64,000 bases of DNA, taken from positions 123,342 to 187,341 of the forward strand of contig MPPA01000052.1 of assembly GCA_001896725.1 (NCBI GenBank), written 5' to 3'. The position numbers and the translations under genes are program-made. Positions 19,363 to 27,648 of the stretch are shown one piece after another. The stretch comes from Methanococcoides sp. EBM-47 (GTDB lineage: Archaea > Halobacteriota > Methanosarcinia > Methanosarcinales > Methanosarcinaceae). The notes under the pieces were generated by a model. The model had not been told where the DNA came from, made no database searches, and saw only the letters and a list, made by a program, of their open reading frames with translations. The number at the start of each line of letters is the position of its first letter. The first letter of the stretch is position 1.

Positions 19363-20086
19363 GACCGAATTGAAAGAAATATTGCGCAGTGAGAGCAGTT
19401 CTTCCCTTAGATCCTTAAGCTTCGATTTCTACGAAAGCGTAGCAAAGTATATCTGGGAACTGGAAGACGAGATCAGACTGATCAGTAATCCAAGATCCGT
19501 TGAGTCCAGAATGCTAGAAGATGAGCTTCAAAGTGCTATCACGGATATTGAAGTGATCTTCCTGCGCAGAATAAAGAAGATCACTACAAGGGCAACTTCC
19601 AATGCCTTCTCCAAAAAATCCCCTAATCAGGATCTGGACAAACTATTGCCTGCTGAAAGAAAAATATATGATTCGGTCTTATCGGCCATAAATTCTGCAA
19701 GAGGTGAGCTGCTTGAGCCAATACTTAATCCAGAAACGGTAGTAGCTCCAAAGACCATACCTTGCAGGGAAAGCGCTTCAATGCATGTTGCCCTGCATCA
19801 GCATGATCAAAAAGAAGATACTGACATGACCACTTCAAATATACATGAAGGAGTAGAACCAGAAAGAATACAGGGGGCACCCGGGGAAAGTATTCCAGAA
19901 GTAAGAGGCAAAAGTAATATAAATGAGGAGTTCGTTGTTGTGCGAATACTGAATGACTTACCTACCTTTAAGGCTTTAGATAATCGTGATTATACTCTGA
20001 GTGCAGAAGATGTTGTTGTTTTACCAACACCTAACGCACAAGGTCTTGTGAAACGCAACGTTGCACATATCATTACAAAACTATGA
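19355..20086 (+). CDS. Archaeal GINS subunit (Gins51/Gins15-type)
   Basis: A 243-residue GINS protein. The N-terminal helical A domain (1 to about 120) is followed by a low-complexity linker (about 140-185) and a C-terminal B domain (EEFVVVRILNDLPTFKALDNR onward), the A-B order of Sld5/Psf1-type subunits. GINS joins MCM and GAN/Cdc45 in the replicative helicase. The ATG at 19355 follows GAGGAG by nine bases; the frame upstream of it lies within priS and is not used. The priS-gins pair is conserved in many archaea. Confidence 0.88.
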   Translation: MDRTELKEILRSESSSSLRSLSFDFYESVAKYIWELEDEIRLISNPRSVESRMLEDELQSAITDIEVIFLRRIKKITTRATSNAFSKKSPNQDLDKLLPAERKIYDSVLSAINSARGELLEPILNPETVVAPKTIPCRESASMHVALHQHDQKEDTDMTTSNIHEGVEPERIQGAPGESIPEVRGKSNINEEFVVVRILNDLPTFKALDNRDYTLSAEDVVVLPTPNAQGLVKRNVAHIITKL

Positions 20087-20110
20087 TCCTGATCAATAAA
20101 GGTGTAGATA

Positions 20111-20389
20111 ATGAAGATCCCAAAAAGATTCAGAACACATTGCCCTTTCTGTAAAAAGCACACAGAACATGTTGCTGAGAGGGTGAAGAAAGGAAAAGCT
20201 TCTTCACTGACACATATAGAAAGACAGAAAAAGCGTCAGATAGGAATAGGAAACAGCGGGAAGTTCTCAAAAGTTCCTGGCGGAGACAAACCTACAAAAA
20301 GGATATACCTCAGGTATCGTTGCTCAGAGTGCAATAAATCACATCAGAGACCATGCTTCAGAGCAAAGAAATTTGAATTTGCGGAGTGA
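20111..20389 (+). CDS. rpl44e: Large ribosomal subunit protein eL42 (L44e)
   Basis: A 92-residue zinc-ribbon ribosomal protein near the E site. The first CxxC is in [10 protein letters not shown] and the second in [20 protein letters not shown] at the N-terminus is a family hallmark. It lies 24 bases after gins and seven bases before S27e, within the information-processing operon. Confidence 0.97.
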   Translation: MKIPKRFRTHCPFCKKHTEHVAERVKKGKASSLTHIERQKKRQIGIGNSGKFSKVPGGDKPTKRIYLRYRCSECNKSHQRPCFRAKKFEFAE

Positions 20390-20392
20390 TGA

Positions 20393-20572
<180 letters not shown>

Positions 20573-20591
20573 ATGTATTAAAAGTGATCAG

Positions 20592-21389
20592 ATGGATATC
20601 AATGAGTGGCCAGACGTTGGCGATTTTGTGGTCTGCACAGTAAAAGACGTTGTAGACTTCGGTGCGTATACCACGCTTGAGGAGTATGGAGGGAAAGAAG
20701 GATTCATCCATATCTCTGAGATCAAGGCCGGATGGGTGAAGTATGTACGTGATTACGTACGTGAAGGTCAGAAAATCGTATGTAAGGTCCTTAAAGTGGA
20801 CACTGGGCGCAGACACATCGATCTGTCCCTCAAAGATGTCAATGAACACCAGAAACGTGCCAAGATCCAGGATTGGAAAAATGAGCAAAAGGCTGAGAAA
20901 TGGCTGCAGTTCGTTGAAGAGGAAACTAAAATAAAAGAAGAAGAGCTAGATAAGCTCAAGATCAAGCTTCATGAAAGTTTTGGAAGCCTGTATTCTGCCT
21001 TTGAAGAAGCTGTGATCAATGGAGAAGCTCCTTTTGCAGAAATGAAGCTAAAAAAGAATGTTGTTAAAAGTATTCTCAGAATAGCCCAGGAAAATATAAA
21101 ACTTCCCTTTGTTGATATCGCTGGCTTTGTGGATTTGAACTGCTATCTGCCCAATGGGGTCGAAATGATAAAAGAATCACTGATGGCTGCCAACGAGATA
21201 CAGAGAGAGGGAGTGAAGGTCGAGATCACGTACATAGGTGCTCCACGATACAGGATCAAAGTAACTGCACCTGATTATAAGACCGCTGAATCTGTATTAA
21301 AGAATGCTTCTAATGCTGTTATCACTACAATACACAAGCTGGGCGGACAGGGAGTATACCATCGTCATAACGAAGGTGCAAAGGCGTGA
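20592..21389 (+). CDS. eif2a: Translation initiation factor aIF2 alpha subunit
   Basis: A 265-residue protein with the S1 OB-fold (residues about 11-85: VVCTVKDVVDFGAYTTLEEY, FIHISEIKAGWVKYVRDYV), a helical middle domain and a C-terminal alpha-beta domain that contacts aIF2 gamma. It helps deliver Met-tRNAi to the small subunit. NOP10 starts eight bases after its stop, a pairing conserved across archaea. Confidence 0.96.
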   Translation: MDINEWPDVGDFVVCTVKDVVDFGAYTTLEEYGGKEGFIHISEIKAGWVKYVRDYVREGQKIVCKVLKVDTGRRHIDLSLKDVNEHQKRAKIQDWKNEQKAEKWLQFVEEETKIKEEELDKLKIKLHESFGSLYSAFEEAVINGEAPFAEMKLKKNVVKSILRIAQENIKLPFVDIAGFVDLNCYLPNGVEMIKESLMAANEIQREGVKVEITYIGAPRYRIKVTAPDYKTAESVLKNASNAVITTIHKLGGQGVYHRHNEGAKA

Positions 21390-21396
21390 TAGACTG

Positions 21397-21597
21397 GTGG
21401 GCTCCAGGATAAAGAAATGTGTCCAATGCGGACAATATACATTAAAAGAGATATGCACTCATTGCGGAAGAAAAGCGGGTAATCCTTTACCCCCACGTTT
21501 TTCACCTCTTGACCCCTATGGAAAATATCGCAGAATTGCAAGGAATAGGGATACCAATGCGCGAGAACAGGGTAATTCATCTAGAAAAGAATGTTGA
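21397..21597 (+). CDS. nop10: H/ACA ribonucleoprotein protein NOP10
   Basis: A 66-residue zinc-ribbon protein of the H/ACA pseudouridylation complex. Start is GTG at 21397 (M-G-S-R-I-K-K-C), as family proteins begin M-G-x-x-I-x-K-C. Motifs are CVQCGQYTLKEICTHCG and NPLPPRFSPLDPYGKYRR. The usual protein ends soon after YGKYRR, but here about 18 further residues (IARNRDTNAREQGNSSRKEC) run on and overlap the PAC2 gene by 41 nt in another frame. The frame is open far upstream inside aIF2alpha, which would give a false longer start. Confidence 0.93.
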   Translation: MGSRIKKCVQCGQYTLKEICTHCGRKAGNPLPPRFSPLDPYGKYRRIARNRDTNAREQGNSSRKEC

Positions 21598-22336
21598 TAT
21601 AAAAGATCCTATAATGATCGTGGGACTCCCTGGTGTGGGCCATGTAGGAAAGCTTGTTGCTGAACACCTTGTGGAAGAACTTACTTCCATAAAGCTCATA
21701 GAAATATATTCCCCTCATTTTCCTCCCCAGGTTCTGGTTAATGAAAACAGCGAGATAAGGATGGTCAATAATGAGATCTATGTTTGTAAGGCAGGAGAAC
21801 ATGATCTTCTTGTACTGATCGGAGATCATCAAAGCAATACCACCAAAGGACATTATGAGCTCTGCGAGCTTTATCTTGATATAGCTGAAGAGATGGGTGT
21901 GAAAATGGTATACACCCTGGGGGGATTCCCAACTGGGCAGCTGACCCATATGGATGAGGTACTGGGTGCAGTGAACAGGTCCGAATTGAAAAGCATACTA
22001 GAAGTAAATGGAGTGCAATTCAAACCAAACGAGCCTGGGGGGGGCATTGTAGGTGCTTCAGGCCTTATGCTTGGCCTGTGCAAACTTAGAGGTATTGATG
22101 CTGCATGTTTGATGGGTATGACATCAGGTTACATCGTTGATCCGAAAAGTGCCCAATCATTATTGAAAATAATATGTAAATTATTTGATGTGGAAATAGA
22201 TGCAGGGTCCCTTGAAGAGCGCGCGAAGGAAATGGAAAAGATCGTTGCCCGGCTGAAAGAATATGAACAACAGCAGCAACCTCAGATGATACCGGAGATC
22301 GGAACGGGAGAAGAGGATCTGAGATATATAGGGTAA
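21557..22336 (+). CDS. PAC2-family protein (proteasome assembly chaperone-like)
   Basis: A 259-residue protein with the family core DPIMIVGLPGVGHVGKLVAEHLVEEL, GGFPTGQLT, and GGGIVGASGLMLGLCKLRG, and a C-terminal helical tail rich in Gln. Eukaryotic PAC2 helps assemble the 20S proteasome; archaeal homologues (PbaB-like) are structurally related, but client specificity is unknown. I choose the ATG at 21557 by homology; upstream ATGs at 21509 and 21518 lie further inside nop10. It sits five bases before the EndoQ ATG. Confidence 0.87.
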   Translation: MRENRVIHLEKNVDIKDPIMIVGLPGVGHVGKLVAEHLVEELTSIKLIEIYSPHFPPQVLVNENSEIRMVNNEIYVCKAGEHDLLVLIGDHQSNTTKGHYELCELYLDIAEEMGVKMVYTLGGFPTGQLTHMDEVLGAVNRSELKSILEVNGVQFKPNEPGGGIVGASGLMLGLCKLRGIDAACLMGMTSGYIVDPKSAQSLLKIICKLFDVEIDAGSLEERAKEMEKIVARLKEYEQQQQPQMIPEIGTGEEDLRYIG

Positions 22337-22341
22337 ATTCC

Positions 22342-23580
22342 ATGAAGATCAATGCAGACCTGCATCTGCACTCAAAATATTCAATGGCATGTTCCGATCG
22401 GATGGAACTGCCTACAATTGCTATTGAGGCCGCAAAGAAAGGAATTGACCTTGTGGCAACCGGAGATTGTATCCATCCTGACTGGCTTGGGGAAATTAAG
22501 GGAATAGCCATTGATGATGAAACTATAAGGATCGGTAACACAGATTTTATACTCACTACCGAAATAGAGGATAAGTTCAGAGTACACCATCTTCTGATCC
22601 TGCCCTCCATATCCAAAGCAGAAGAACTTGCTGCCAATATGGAAAAACATGGAGATATAAAAACTGATGGCAGGCCCACTGTTCGTCTGGATGGCTGTGA
22701 AATAGCCGAGGTTGCAAAAGATATAGGCGCATTGATAGGGCCTTGCCATGCGTTCACCCCCTGGACATCCATGTATGCTGCACATGATTCTCTACAAAAT
22801 TGTTATGGAGATATGACAGGATACATATCTTTCGTTGAACTTGGACTGAGTGCGGATAGTGATTCAGCAGACCGTATAAGTGAACTGCACAGACTTACGT
22901 TCCTTACGAATTCTGATGCTCACTCTCCAATGGTCAACAAACTTGCCCGGGAGTTCACACAATTAGAAGTACCGGAAATAAATTTTGAAGGGATTGAAAA
23001 AGCTATCCTTCGAAAAGGAGGTTATGGACCTACTCTTAATGTGGGTTTCTACCCTCAGGAAGGCAAATACAACGAATCTGCATGTATCAAATGTTTTACT
23101 CACTACAGTATGCAGGAATCTATGCGCTTGAACTGGAAATGCAGTAAATGTAGGGGCCGGATCAAAAAAGGCGTGAAGGATAGGATAAATGAACTTGCGG
23201 ACCTTTCTGAACCGCTTCATCCTGATCACAGACCTCCCTATGTACATCTTGCACCTCTTTCTGAAGTGATAATGATGGCATTAGGACATTCCAGCATTAA
23301 CACTAAAGGAGTACAAACGGCCTGGAACTCCCTGGTAGAAAGATTTGGCAGTGAGATAAAAGTATTATTGGATGTGCCCACTGAAAATATGGACTTCGTG
23401 GATAGGAAAATAGTTAATGCTATCCTATCGTTCAGGAACGAGGAACTCATCATCCATCCTGGTGGAGGGGGAAAATACGGTTGGCTGGAATTACCTGAGA
23501 ACAGGGATCATCACCCCATCCTTTCTGAAACTGGATGTGCTGTAAAAAAAGATAAACAAAGATCCTTGTTCGAGTTCTGA
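22342..23580 (+). CDS. Endonuclease Q-like PHP-domain DNA repair nuclease
   Basis: A 412-residue PHP phosphoesterase matching the TIGR00375/EndoQ family. The metal site begins DLHLHSKYS (residues 6-14), followed by TGDCIHPDWL, TEIED and TNSDAHSP. A zinc finger with two CxxC pairs lies around 247-270 (CIKC, CSKC), then the C-terminal HhH-like domain with LGHSSINTKGVQ. Thermococcal EndoQ cuts 5' of deaminated bases (established for that family). The protein ends QRSLFEF, a C-terminal PCNA-interacting (PIP) box. Last gene of the priS operon. Confidence 0.85.
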   Translation: MKINADLHLHSKYSMACSDRMELPTIAIEAAKKGIDLVATGDCIHPDWLGEIKGIAIDDETIRIGNTDFILTTEIEDKFRVHHLLILPSISKAEELAANMEKHGDIKTDGRPTVRLDGCEIAEVAKDIGALIGPCHAFTPWTSMYAAHDSLQNCYGDMTGYISFVELGLSADSDSADRISELHRLTFLTNSDAHSPMVNKLAREFTQLEVPEINFEGIEKAILRKGGYGPTLNVGFYPQEGKYNESACIKCFTHYSMQESMRLNWKCSKCRGRIKKGVKDRINELADLSEPLHPDHRPPYVHLAPLSEVIMMALGHSSINTKGVQTAWNSLVERFGSEIKVLLDVPTENMDFVDRKIVNAILSFRNEELIIHPGGGGKYGWLELPENRDHHPILSETGCAVKKDKQRSLFEF

Positions 23581-23593
23581 ACCGCCACGATAT

Positions 23594-23604
23594 CTATATA
23601 AAAG
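23594..23604 (+). promoter_or_regulatory. TATA box of the tRNA-Ser gene
   Basis: CTATATAAAAG centred about 34 bases upstream of the first base of the mature tRNA, the expected place for an archaeal TATA element, and flanked downstream by an A-rich stretch. Confidence 0.6.
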
Positions 23605-23633
23605 AATAAAACCTTCAAACCCGTAACAACTGT

Positions 23634-23750
23634 GCCGAGGTGGCAGAGCGGACCAATCCAACGGAACAAAATGCCCAGGAGTCTATATGCGATCGGCTCG
23701 AGACCGGTTTCCCCTGACGGGGTGCTTGGGTTCGAATCCCAACCTCGGCG
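23634..23750 (+). tRNA. tRNA-Ser(CGA) with a D-loop insertion/intron
   Basis: Acceptor stem GCCGAGG (23634-23640) pairs with CCTCGGC (23743-23749), discriminator G at 23750. D-stem GCA (23643-23645) pairs with TGC (23688-23690). Anticodon stem ATCGG/CCGGT encloses loop CTCGAGA, anticodon CGA, so serine (UCG). A type II variable arm TCCCC-TGAC-GGGGT follows, then T-stem TTGGG/CCCAA with loop TTCGAAT. CCA is not encoded. The D-loop is 42 nt long instead of 11; removing 31 nt restores a normal 86-nt tRNA-Ser. There is no room for a canonical anticodon-loop intron, since that loop is exactly seven bases. Confidence 0.93.
23656..23686 (+). other. Probable non-canonical tRNA intron (31 nt) with bulge-helix-bulge motif
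   Basis: The flanks form a bulge-helix-bulge: central four-pair helix GGAC (23650-23653) with GTCT (23681-23684, one G-U), three-base bulges CAA (23654-23656) and ATA (23685-23687), and an inner helix TCC (23657-23659) with GGA (23678-23680). Symmetric cleavage in the bulges removes 31 nt and leaves an 11-nt D-loop GAGCGGACCAA (or ...CCTA). The exact cut position inside the bulge is inferred. The outer helix is weak, so it would be a relaxed form. Confidence 0.72.
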
Positions 23751-23905
23751 TGACCATCATAGTCATAAGCCCAACATTTCCATTCTACTTGTCATCATAG
23801 TCAATGTTCTTACAGTATTTCCATTCAGCAAAATATCCATGGAATTCGGCAGGGGCTATTCTTCCATGATGAACATTATTAGGAAAAATTGAAGAGTGTG
23901 GTCTC

Positions 23906-24886
23906 TCATTCCAGCTTTTTCATCATATTATAGTCCATGATAGAATAAGCAGGGTATGCATTGACAGGAATGCCTGCCTCTGCAATAGCTGTGATGACAT
24001 TGCTCCCCGTGAACACAGATATACCTGCTTTTCCTTTTTCCACAGGCACACTGAATACATCTTCTCCTGTTTCACCGATAGCCAGATATCCACCGATATC
24101 AGATCCTTTTGCAAGCTCCATGACCTCCCGTGCTTTTTCCTTTGCAGAACCAGGTACATAGCGCAGGTCAGCGAGAAGTTTCCCAGTACCGCTTTCTATG
24201 TAATCTAGCACTGAGGTTGAGCGTTTGTTGATGAATATTTTGATCGGATCTAACGATGTACCACTATAACCTATGATATCCGCAAAGCTCACCGGCTTAT
24301 GAGCTTTCATCTGCATTAGACCACCATACAATAGAGTTGAAGGTATTCCGTTCCTGAGGAGTATACCATCATAGGTGATACTGCATACATTGGCTATTGC
24401 AAATTTACCATCCGGTACCGAGATGTCACCTTCTTCAGAGCCCTCGTCCAGCACTTTGATCCTGGGGCTTATAGATACGCCAGCATCTATCGCACATTTT
24501 AGTATATCCATTGCCTTTTCATGATCCCTTTTGTCAATAACGGATACATCCACTATGACATTTCCTTTTTTTTCCTGGGGGTCATATGTGGTCTTGTACA
24601 CTAGTTCTTCTATCCTAGTGATCACCATATCCAGCCTGTCACCTATAAGCGCATCATTGATCTCCTTCAACCCGAATTCTGTTATCGTGCGTCCAATATA
24701 TCCATGTTTCTTGGTAAAACCCCGTTCATCCAGTACACGCAGATGATAGCGTACAGCCCGTTCCCCAATGGTATATCCTCTGTTCTGCAGCTCATCTGCA
24801 ATGAGGCGGGCTCCCAGTGGTTTATCACTTTTGGCAATTATCCGCATTATCTCAATAAGTTTTATTTGGACATCAGGGTCTGTCAT
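23906..24886 (-). CDS. nrpR: NrpR-family transcriptional regulator (HTH plus one NrpR domain)
   Basis: A 326-residue protein: winged HTH (1 to about 75: LIEIMRIIAKSDKPLGARLIADEL ... RAVRYHLRVLDERGF) followed by one NrpR/DUF128 domain (about 85-326). NrpR represses nitrogen assimilation genes at GGAA-N6-TTCC operators and is released by 2-oxoglutarate (established in Methanococcus and Methanosarcina). One sensor domain fused to an HTH is the NrpRI arrangement; the separate NrpRII partner is not in this window. The ATG at 24886 has AGGAG seven bases upstream; the frame is open to a TTG at 24922, which I reject. Confidence 0.92.
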   Translation of the reverse strand: MTDPDVQIKLIEIMRIIAKSDKPLGARLIADELQNRGYTIGERAVRYHLRVLDERGFTKKHGYIGRTITEFGLKEINDALIGDRLDMVITRIEELVYKTTYDPQEKKGNVIVDVSVIDKRDHEKAMDILKCAIDAGVSISPRIKVLDEGSEEGDISVPDGKFAIANVCSITYDGILLRNGIPSTLLYGGLMQMKAHKPVSFADIIGYSGTSLDPIKIFINKRSTSVLDYIESGTGKLLADLRYVPGSAKEKAREVMELAKGSDIGGYLAIGETGEDVFSVPVEKGKAGISVFTGSNVITAIAEAGIPVNAYPAYSIMDYNMMKKLE

Positions 24887-25378
24887 ATATTGCTCCTGTC
24901 TTTGGTCCTTTTCACTGGCCAAGTTAAAGATCAGTGAAATATACCAGTCATATCTAAAAATACTATGCTATTGAATAAAAAGCCAGTTCCATCGAACATA
25001 AGGAACGATCATGGTATCGTGGAACCTGAGGCCTTTGACTTAACATACCTTTATGGTAAAATGGTCCGATCCGTCCTGTATCTTCACTTTGCCCATGTTG
25101 TAATCATATTTCCATATGTAACAGGAGCACTTTATTTTCAAAAAACATCTTTATACTTATCTTGGGTCCAAAGATGACACTACTTGCAATAGAAGGAGTG
25201 CATCACCGGCCTTAGGTTGCTGTGGGTTGTGTTCCAATTCACTGTGCCATTGCTCGAACTGATACACATTTATGATATCGTAAGCAAGCTATGACTTTCA
25301 GTAAATTAGGAAAAGCTCTGTGCTCTATTATTGCTCGAGACCCCACTCCAAAATGATGCAGAAATTATGGAAGACCTA
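24887..25378. other. Intergenic region upstream of nrpR
   Basis: About 490 bases with no supportable gene. It holds the nrpR promoter on the minus strand and the 3' flank of the phasin-like gene. A 70-codon plus-strand frame (24965-25177) has no recognisable product. A 5-bp dyad with a 6-base spacer is present at 25005-25020. Confidence 0.5.
25005..25020. promoter_or_regulatory. Inverted repeat ACGAT-N6-ATCGT upstream of nrpR
   Basis: Perfect 5-bp arms separated by six bases, embedded in GGA(ACGAT-CATGGT-ATCGT)GGAACC. The geometry resembles NrpR operators but the arm sequence differs from GGAA/TTCC. It lies about 120 bases upstream of the nrpR start. Confidence 0.35.
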
Positions 25379-25738
25379 TTATTCCTGTTCTTTTTTAGTT
25401 TCTTCTTTTGTTGCTTTGATTTCTTCTTTTTCCCCACTGATCAGCTCATCAAGTTTATCCTGCAGCTGCTGCATCTGTTCTTTCAGGGCTTTCAGGTCAT
25501 CCTTTTTCACGACTTCTGCACGCTTGAATGTTTCCTGGACCTTAGCATTGATCTTTTTCTCGATCTCTTCTGTCTGTTTTCTCTGCTCCTCGATAACCTC
25601 TTTGACGAATTTCCTACCTTCCTCTTTATTCATCTCCCCACTATCGATAAGCTCCTTTGAAAGTTCATTGATTTTGTCTTCTGTAAGAGCCCACAGGCCA
25701 ATACCAAAAAGCCCCACTTTTTTCAGAGTTTCTTTCAT
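25379..25738 (-). CDS. Phasin-like coiled-coil protein (COG3937 type)
   Basis: A 119-residue charged, almost entirely helical protein. The start (MKETLKKVGLFGIGLWALTEDKINELSKELIDSGEM, read in parts) matches COG3937 'polyhydroxyalkanoate synthesis regulator phasin' proteins: a short amphipathic N-terminus, then a coiled coil with a KEEGRKFVKEVIEEQ block and a C-terminal KEETKKEQE tail. Its function in methanogens is unknown; PHA synthesis genes are not nearby, so a granule role should not be assumed. Confidence 0.75.
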   Translation of the reverse strand: MKETLKKVGLFGIGLWALTEDKINELSKELIDSGEMNKEEGRKFVKEVIEEQRKQTEEIEKKINAKVQETFKRAEVVKKDDLKALKEQMQQLQDKLDELISGEKEEIKATKEETKKEQE

Positions 25739-25861
25739 ATTATTTTACCTCACTATCAATTGCATTCTGATAAAATAAATATCTTTGTACCATATATGGA
25801 TAAGCATGGACATCACTCACAGAAAGTAAAAAGAAAGAACGTATCATGATCTAGGAAAACA

Positions 25862-27586
25862 TCAGTTTCCGGCAATGAGAGATCTCATTGTTCTTTTCAG
25901 ATAACTGGCATGGCTCATCTCTATAAGCTGATCTGATACTTCCAGCGGATCACCATCGTTCACTACTTTTGCATCATCAATCAGAATTGTTCTGTGAGAT
26001 ACCTCTTTCACAAAATCCATGTGATGACTTACAATGATGATAGTGGTCCCAAATTCTTTGTTTATTCTTTTGAGGGCGTTTGTAACATCTCTTAATGTTA
26101 CTGGGTCCAGATCACCAAATGGTTCGTCGAGCATGAGTATTTCAGGATGCGTGGTTAGTGCGAGTGCTATATAAGCTCTTACATGTTCCCCACCGCTTAT
26201 CTGGTAAGGTGTTTTATAAAGTATTTCCAGAGGCAGATCAAGGGCCTCAAAAATCTTTGCTGCGTGTTCCTTCACATCCTCAAAAGTGACCTTAGGAAAA
26301 AGTTTGCCGTACATCTCAGGTGTAATCTGCATCTGCTGCATGATCTTGTCCTTCTCTTCCTCTTCCTGATCAGGTAATGCATAGAGCATATCTAATATTT
26401 CTTCAGGCACATTCATCTCTTTTGCTTTTTTGCGAGCATATTCCAGAGACCTTGGTCCTTTGATACGCATTTTAAAGCCGATCTGCTGGCCTATTGTCGA
26501 ATGGGGAGATAGAGTGAACTCCTGGTGCATTATGCTTATCTTTTTTCTCAGTTCCATCCTTTTGGGACTAAAGTGTGTGATATCTATCCATTCTCCGTCA
26601 TGCAGATACAGTATCTCGCCGGAAGCAGGTGATGTGAGTCCCTCTATCATCTTAAGAAGGGTAGTTTTCCCTGCTCCCGATTGACCAATGAGAGATACGA
26701 TCTCTCCTCTGTGGATGTCAAGTGACAGACCTTTGAAGTTCAGCACCTCCCCTACCCTTATAAGTGCCAGACGTTTATTGATATCTTTAACTTTGATGAC
26801 CGGTTCCTTTTTCTTTAGAGGGGCGAGCTCTACCTGCGGCTGCATGTCCTTAAGAAAATGCTTCAGTACTGTTTCTGTTTTTCCTTCCTCTATTATATGA
26901 CCATCTTCCAGGTATATTAGCCGGTCAGCAATATACATATGCAGTTCCGGCAAATGGGATACTACTATTATGGAGATATTGAATTCCTTTTTTATATTCT
27001 TTATAACGTCCAGGACCTCTTGCTTTGTGCCTGGTCCTGTCATGGTCACGGGTTCATCAAGTAACAATAATTTTGGTTTTGCAGCCAACTGGCGTGCAAG
27101 GATAAGCCTCTGCTTCTCTCCTCCACTAAGAGCGCTTGTCACATGTAGTGCTTTATGTTCAAGACCAACCGTCTTAAGGTATTCCATTGACTCTTTATAG
27201 ATCTCATCGTAAAAAGGAGAGTCTTTTTCAGGTAATCCTTCATGACCTTCCCGTCTGGAATTGATCCTGCGGATGATGTTCTCTATGGCAGGTCCATTCC
27301 ATAGCCCGAAATTACGCTGCAGATGAATTGCAGTGTTCCTTATAAGGGTTTTCATATCATCTTTATCAGAATCCGGAAAAAAGCATTTTCCGTCCAGTTC
27401 TATAGATCCCTCATCAAAGCTCTCAACGCCCCGGAGTATCCGTAGTAATGTGCTCTTTCCACTTCCGCTTTTCCCCGTTATACCCAGGATCTCTCCGTCA
27501 TTCACAGTAAAACTGATCCCTTCTAGCACTCTCTTCCGTTCACCTAGTACAATATAGTCCTTTGCAAGACCTTTTACCTTAAGCAT
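25862..27586 (-). CDS. atwA: Methyl-coenzyme M reductase activation component A2 (dual ABC ATPase)
   Basis: A 574-residue protein with two ABC ATPase domains. Domain 1 has Walker A GKSGSGKS (near 39-46), signature SALSGGEKQR and Walker B LLLLDEPV. Domain 2 has GQSGAGKT, signature ISGGEHVR and Walker B ILMLDEPFGDLDP. Length and the insert between Q-loop and signature in domain 2 fit AtwA, which supplies ATP-dependent reductive activation of MCR in the cytoplasm. There is no membrane segment. Generic dual ABC proteins are the alternative, but the methanogen context favours AtwA. Confidence 0.85.
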   Translation of the reverse strand: MLKVKGLAKDYIVLGERKRVLEGISFTVNDGEILGITGKSGSGKSTLLRILRGVESFDEGSIELDGKCFFPDSDKDDMKTLIRNTAIHLQRNFGLWNGPAIENIIRRINSRREGHEGLPEKDSPFYDEIYKESMEYLKTVGLEHKALHVTSALSGGEKQRLILARQLAAKPKLLLLDEPVTMTGPGTKQEVLDVIKNIKKEFNISIIVVSHLPELHMYIADRLIYLEDGHIIEEGKTETVLKHFLKDMQPQVELAPLKKKEPVIKVKDINKRLALIRVGEVLNFKGLSLDIHRGEIVSLIGQSGAGKTTLLKMIEGLTSPASGEILYLHDGEWIDITHFSPKRMELRKKISIMHQEFTLSPHSTIGQQIGFKMRIKGPRSLEYARKKAKEMNVPEEILDMLYALPDQEEEEKDKIMQQMQITPEMYGKLFPKVTFEDVKEHAAKIFEALDLPLEILYKTPYQISGGEHVRAYIALALTTHPEILMLDEPFGDLDPVTLRDVTNALKRINKEFGTTIIIVSHHMDFVKEVSHRTILIDDAKVVNDGDPLEVSDQLIEMSHASYLKRTMRSLIAGN

Positions 27587-27617
27587 AAGATATCATCTCC
27601 ATACATGATCCCAGAAG

Positions 27618-27632
27618 CCATAAAAAAAGAAA
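27618..27632 (-). terminator. Possible poly-T terminator after GGGP synthase
   Basis: The plus strand reads a run of A within CCATAAAAAAAGAAAG, so the minus-strand transcript ends in a U-rich tract about 20-30 bases beyond the synthase stop. This is typical of archaeal intrinsic termination; no hairpin is required. Confidence 0.4.
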
Positions 27633-27648
27633 GATGGTTTTTATTATA

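Noticed and set aside
24965-25177. 70-codon ORF upstream of nrpR
   Set aside because: No homology recognised and it spans the likely nrpR promoter and a dyad.
25379-25738. Polyhydroxyalkanoate granule function for the phasin-like protein
   Set aside because: Only the coiled-coil family resemblance is visible; no PHA synthase genes are in the window.
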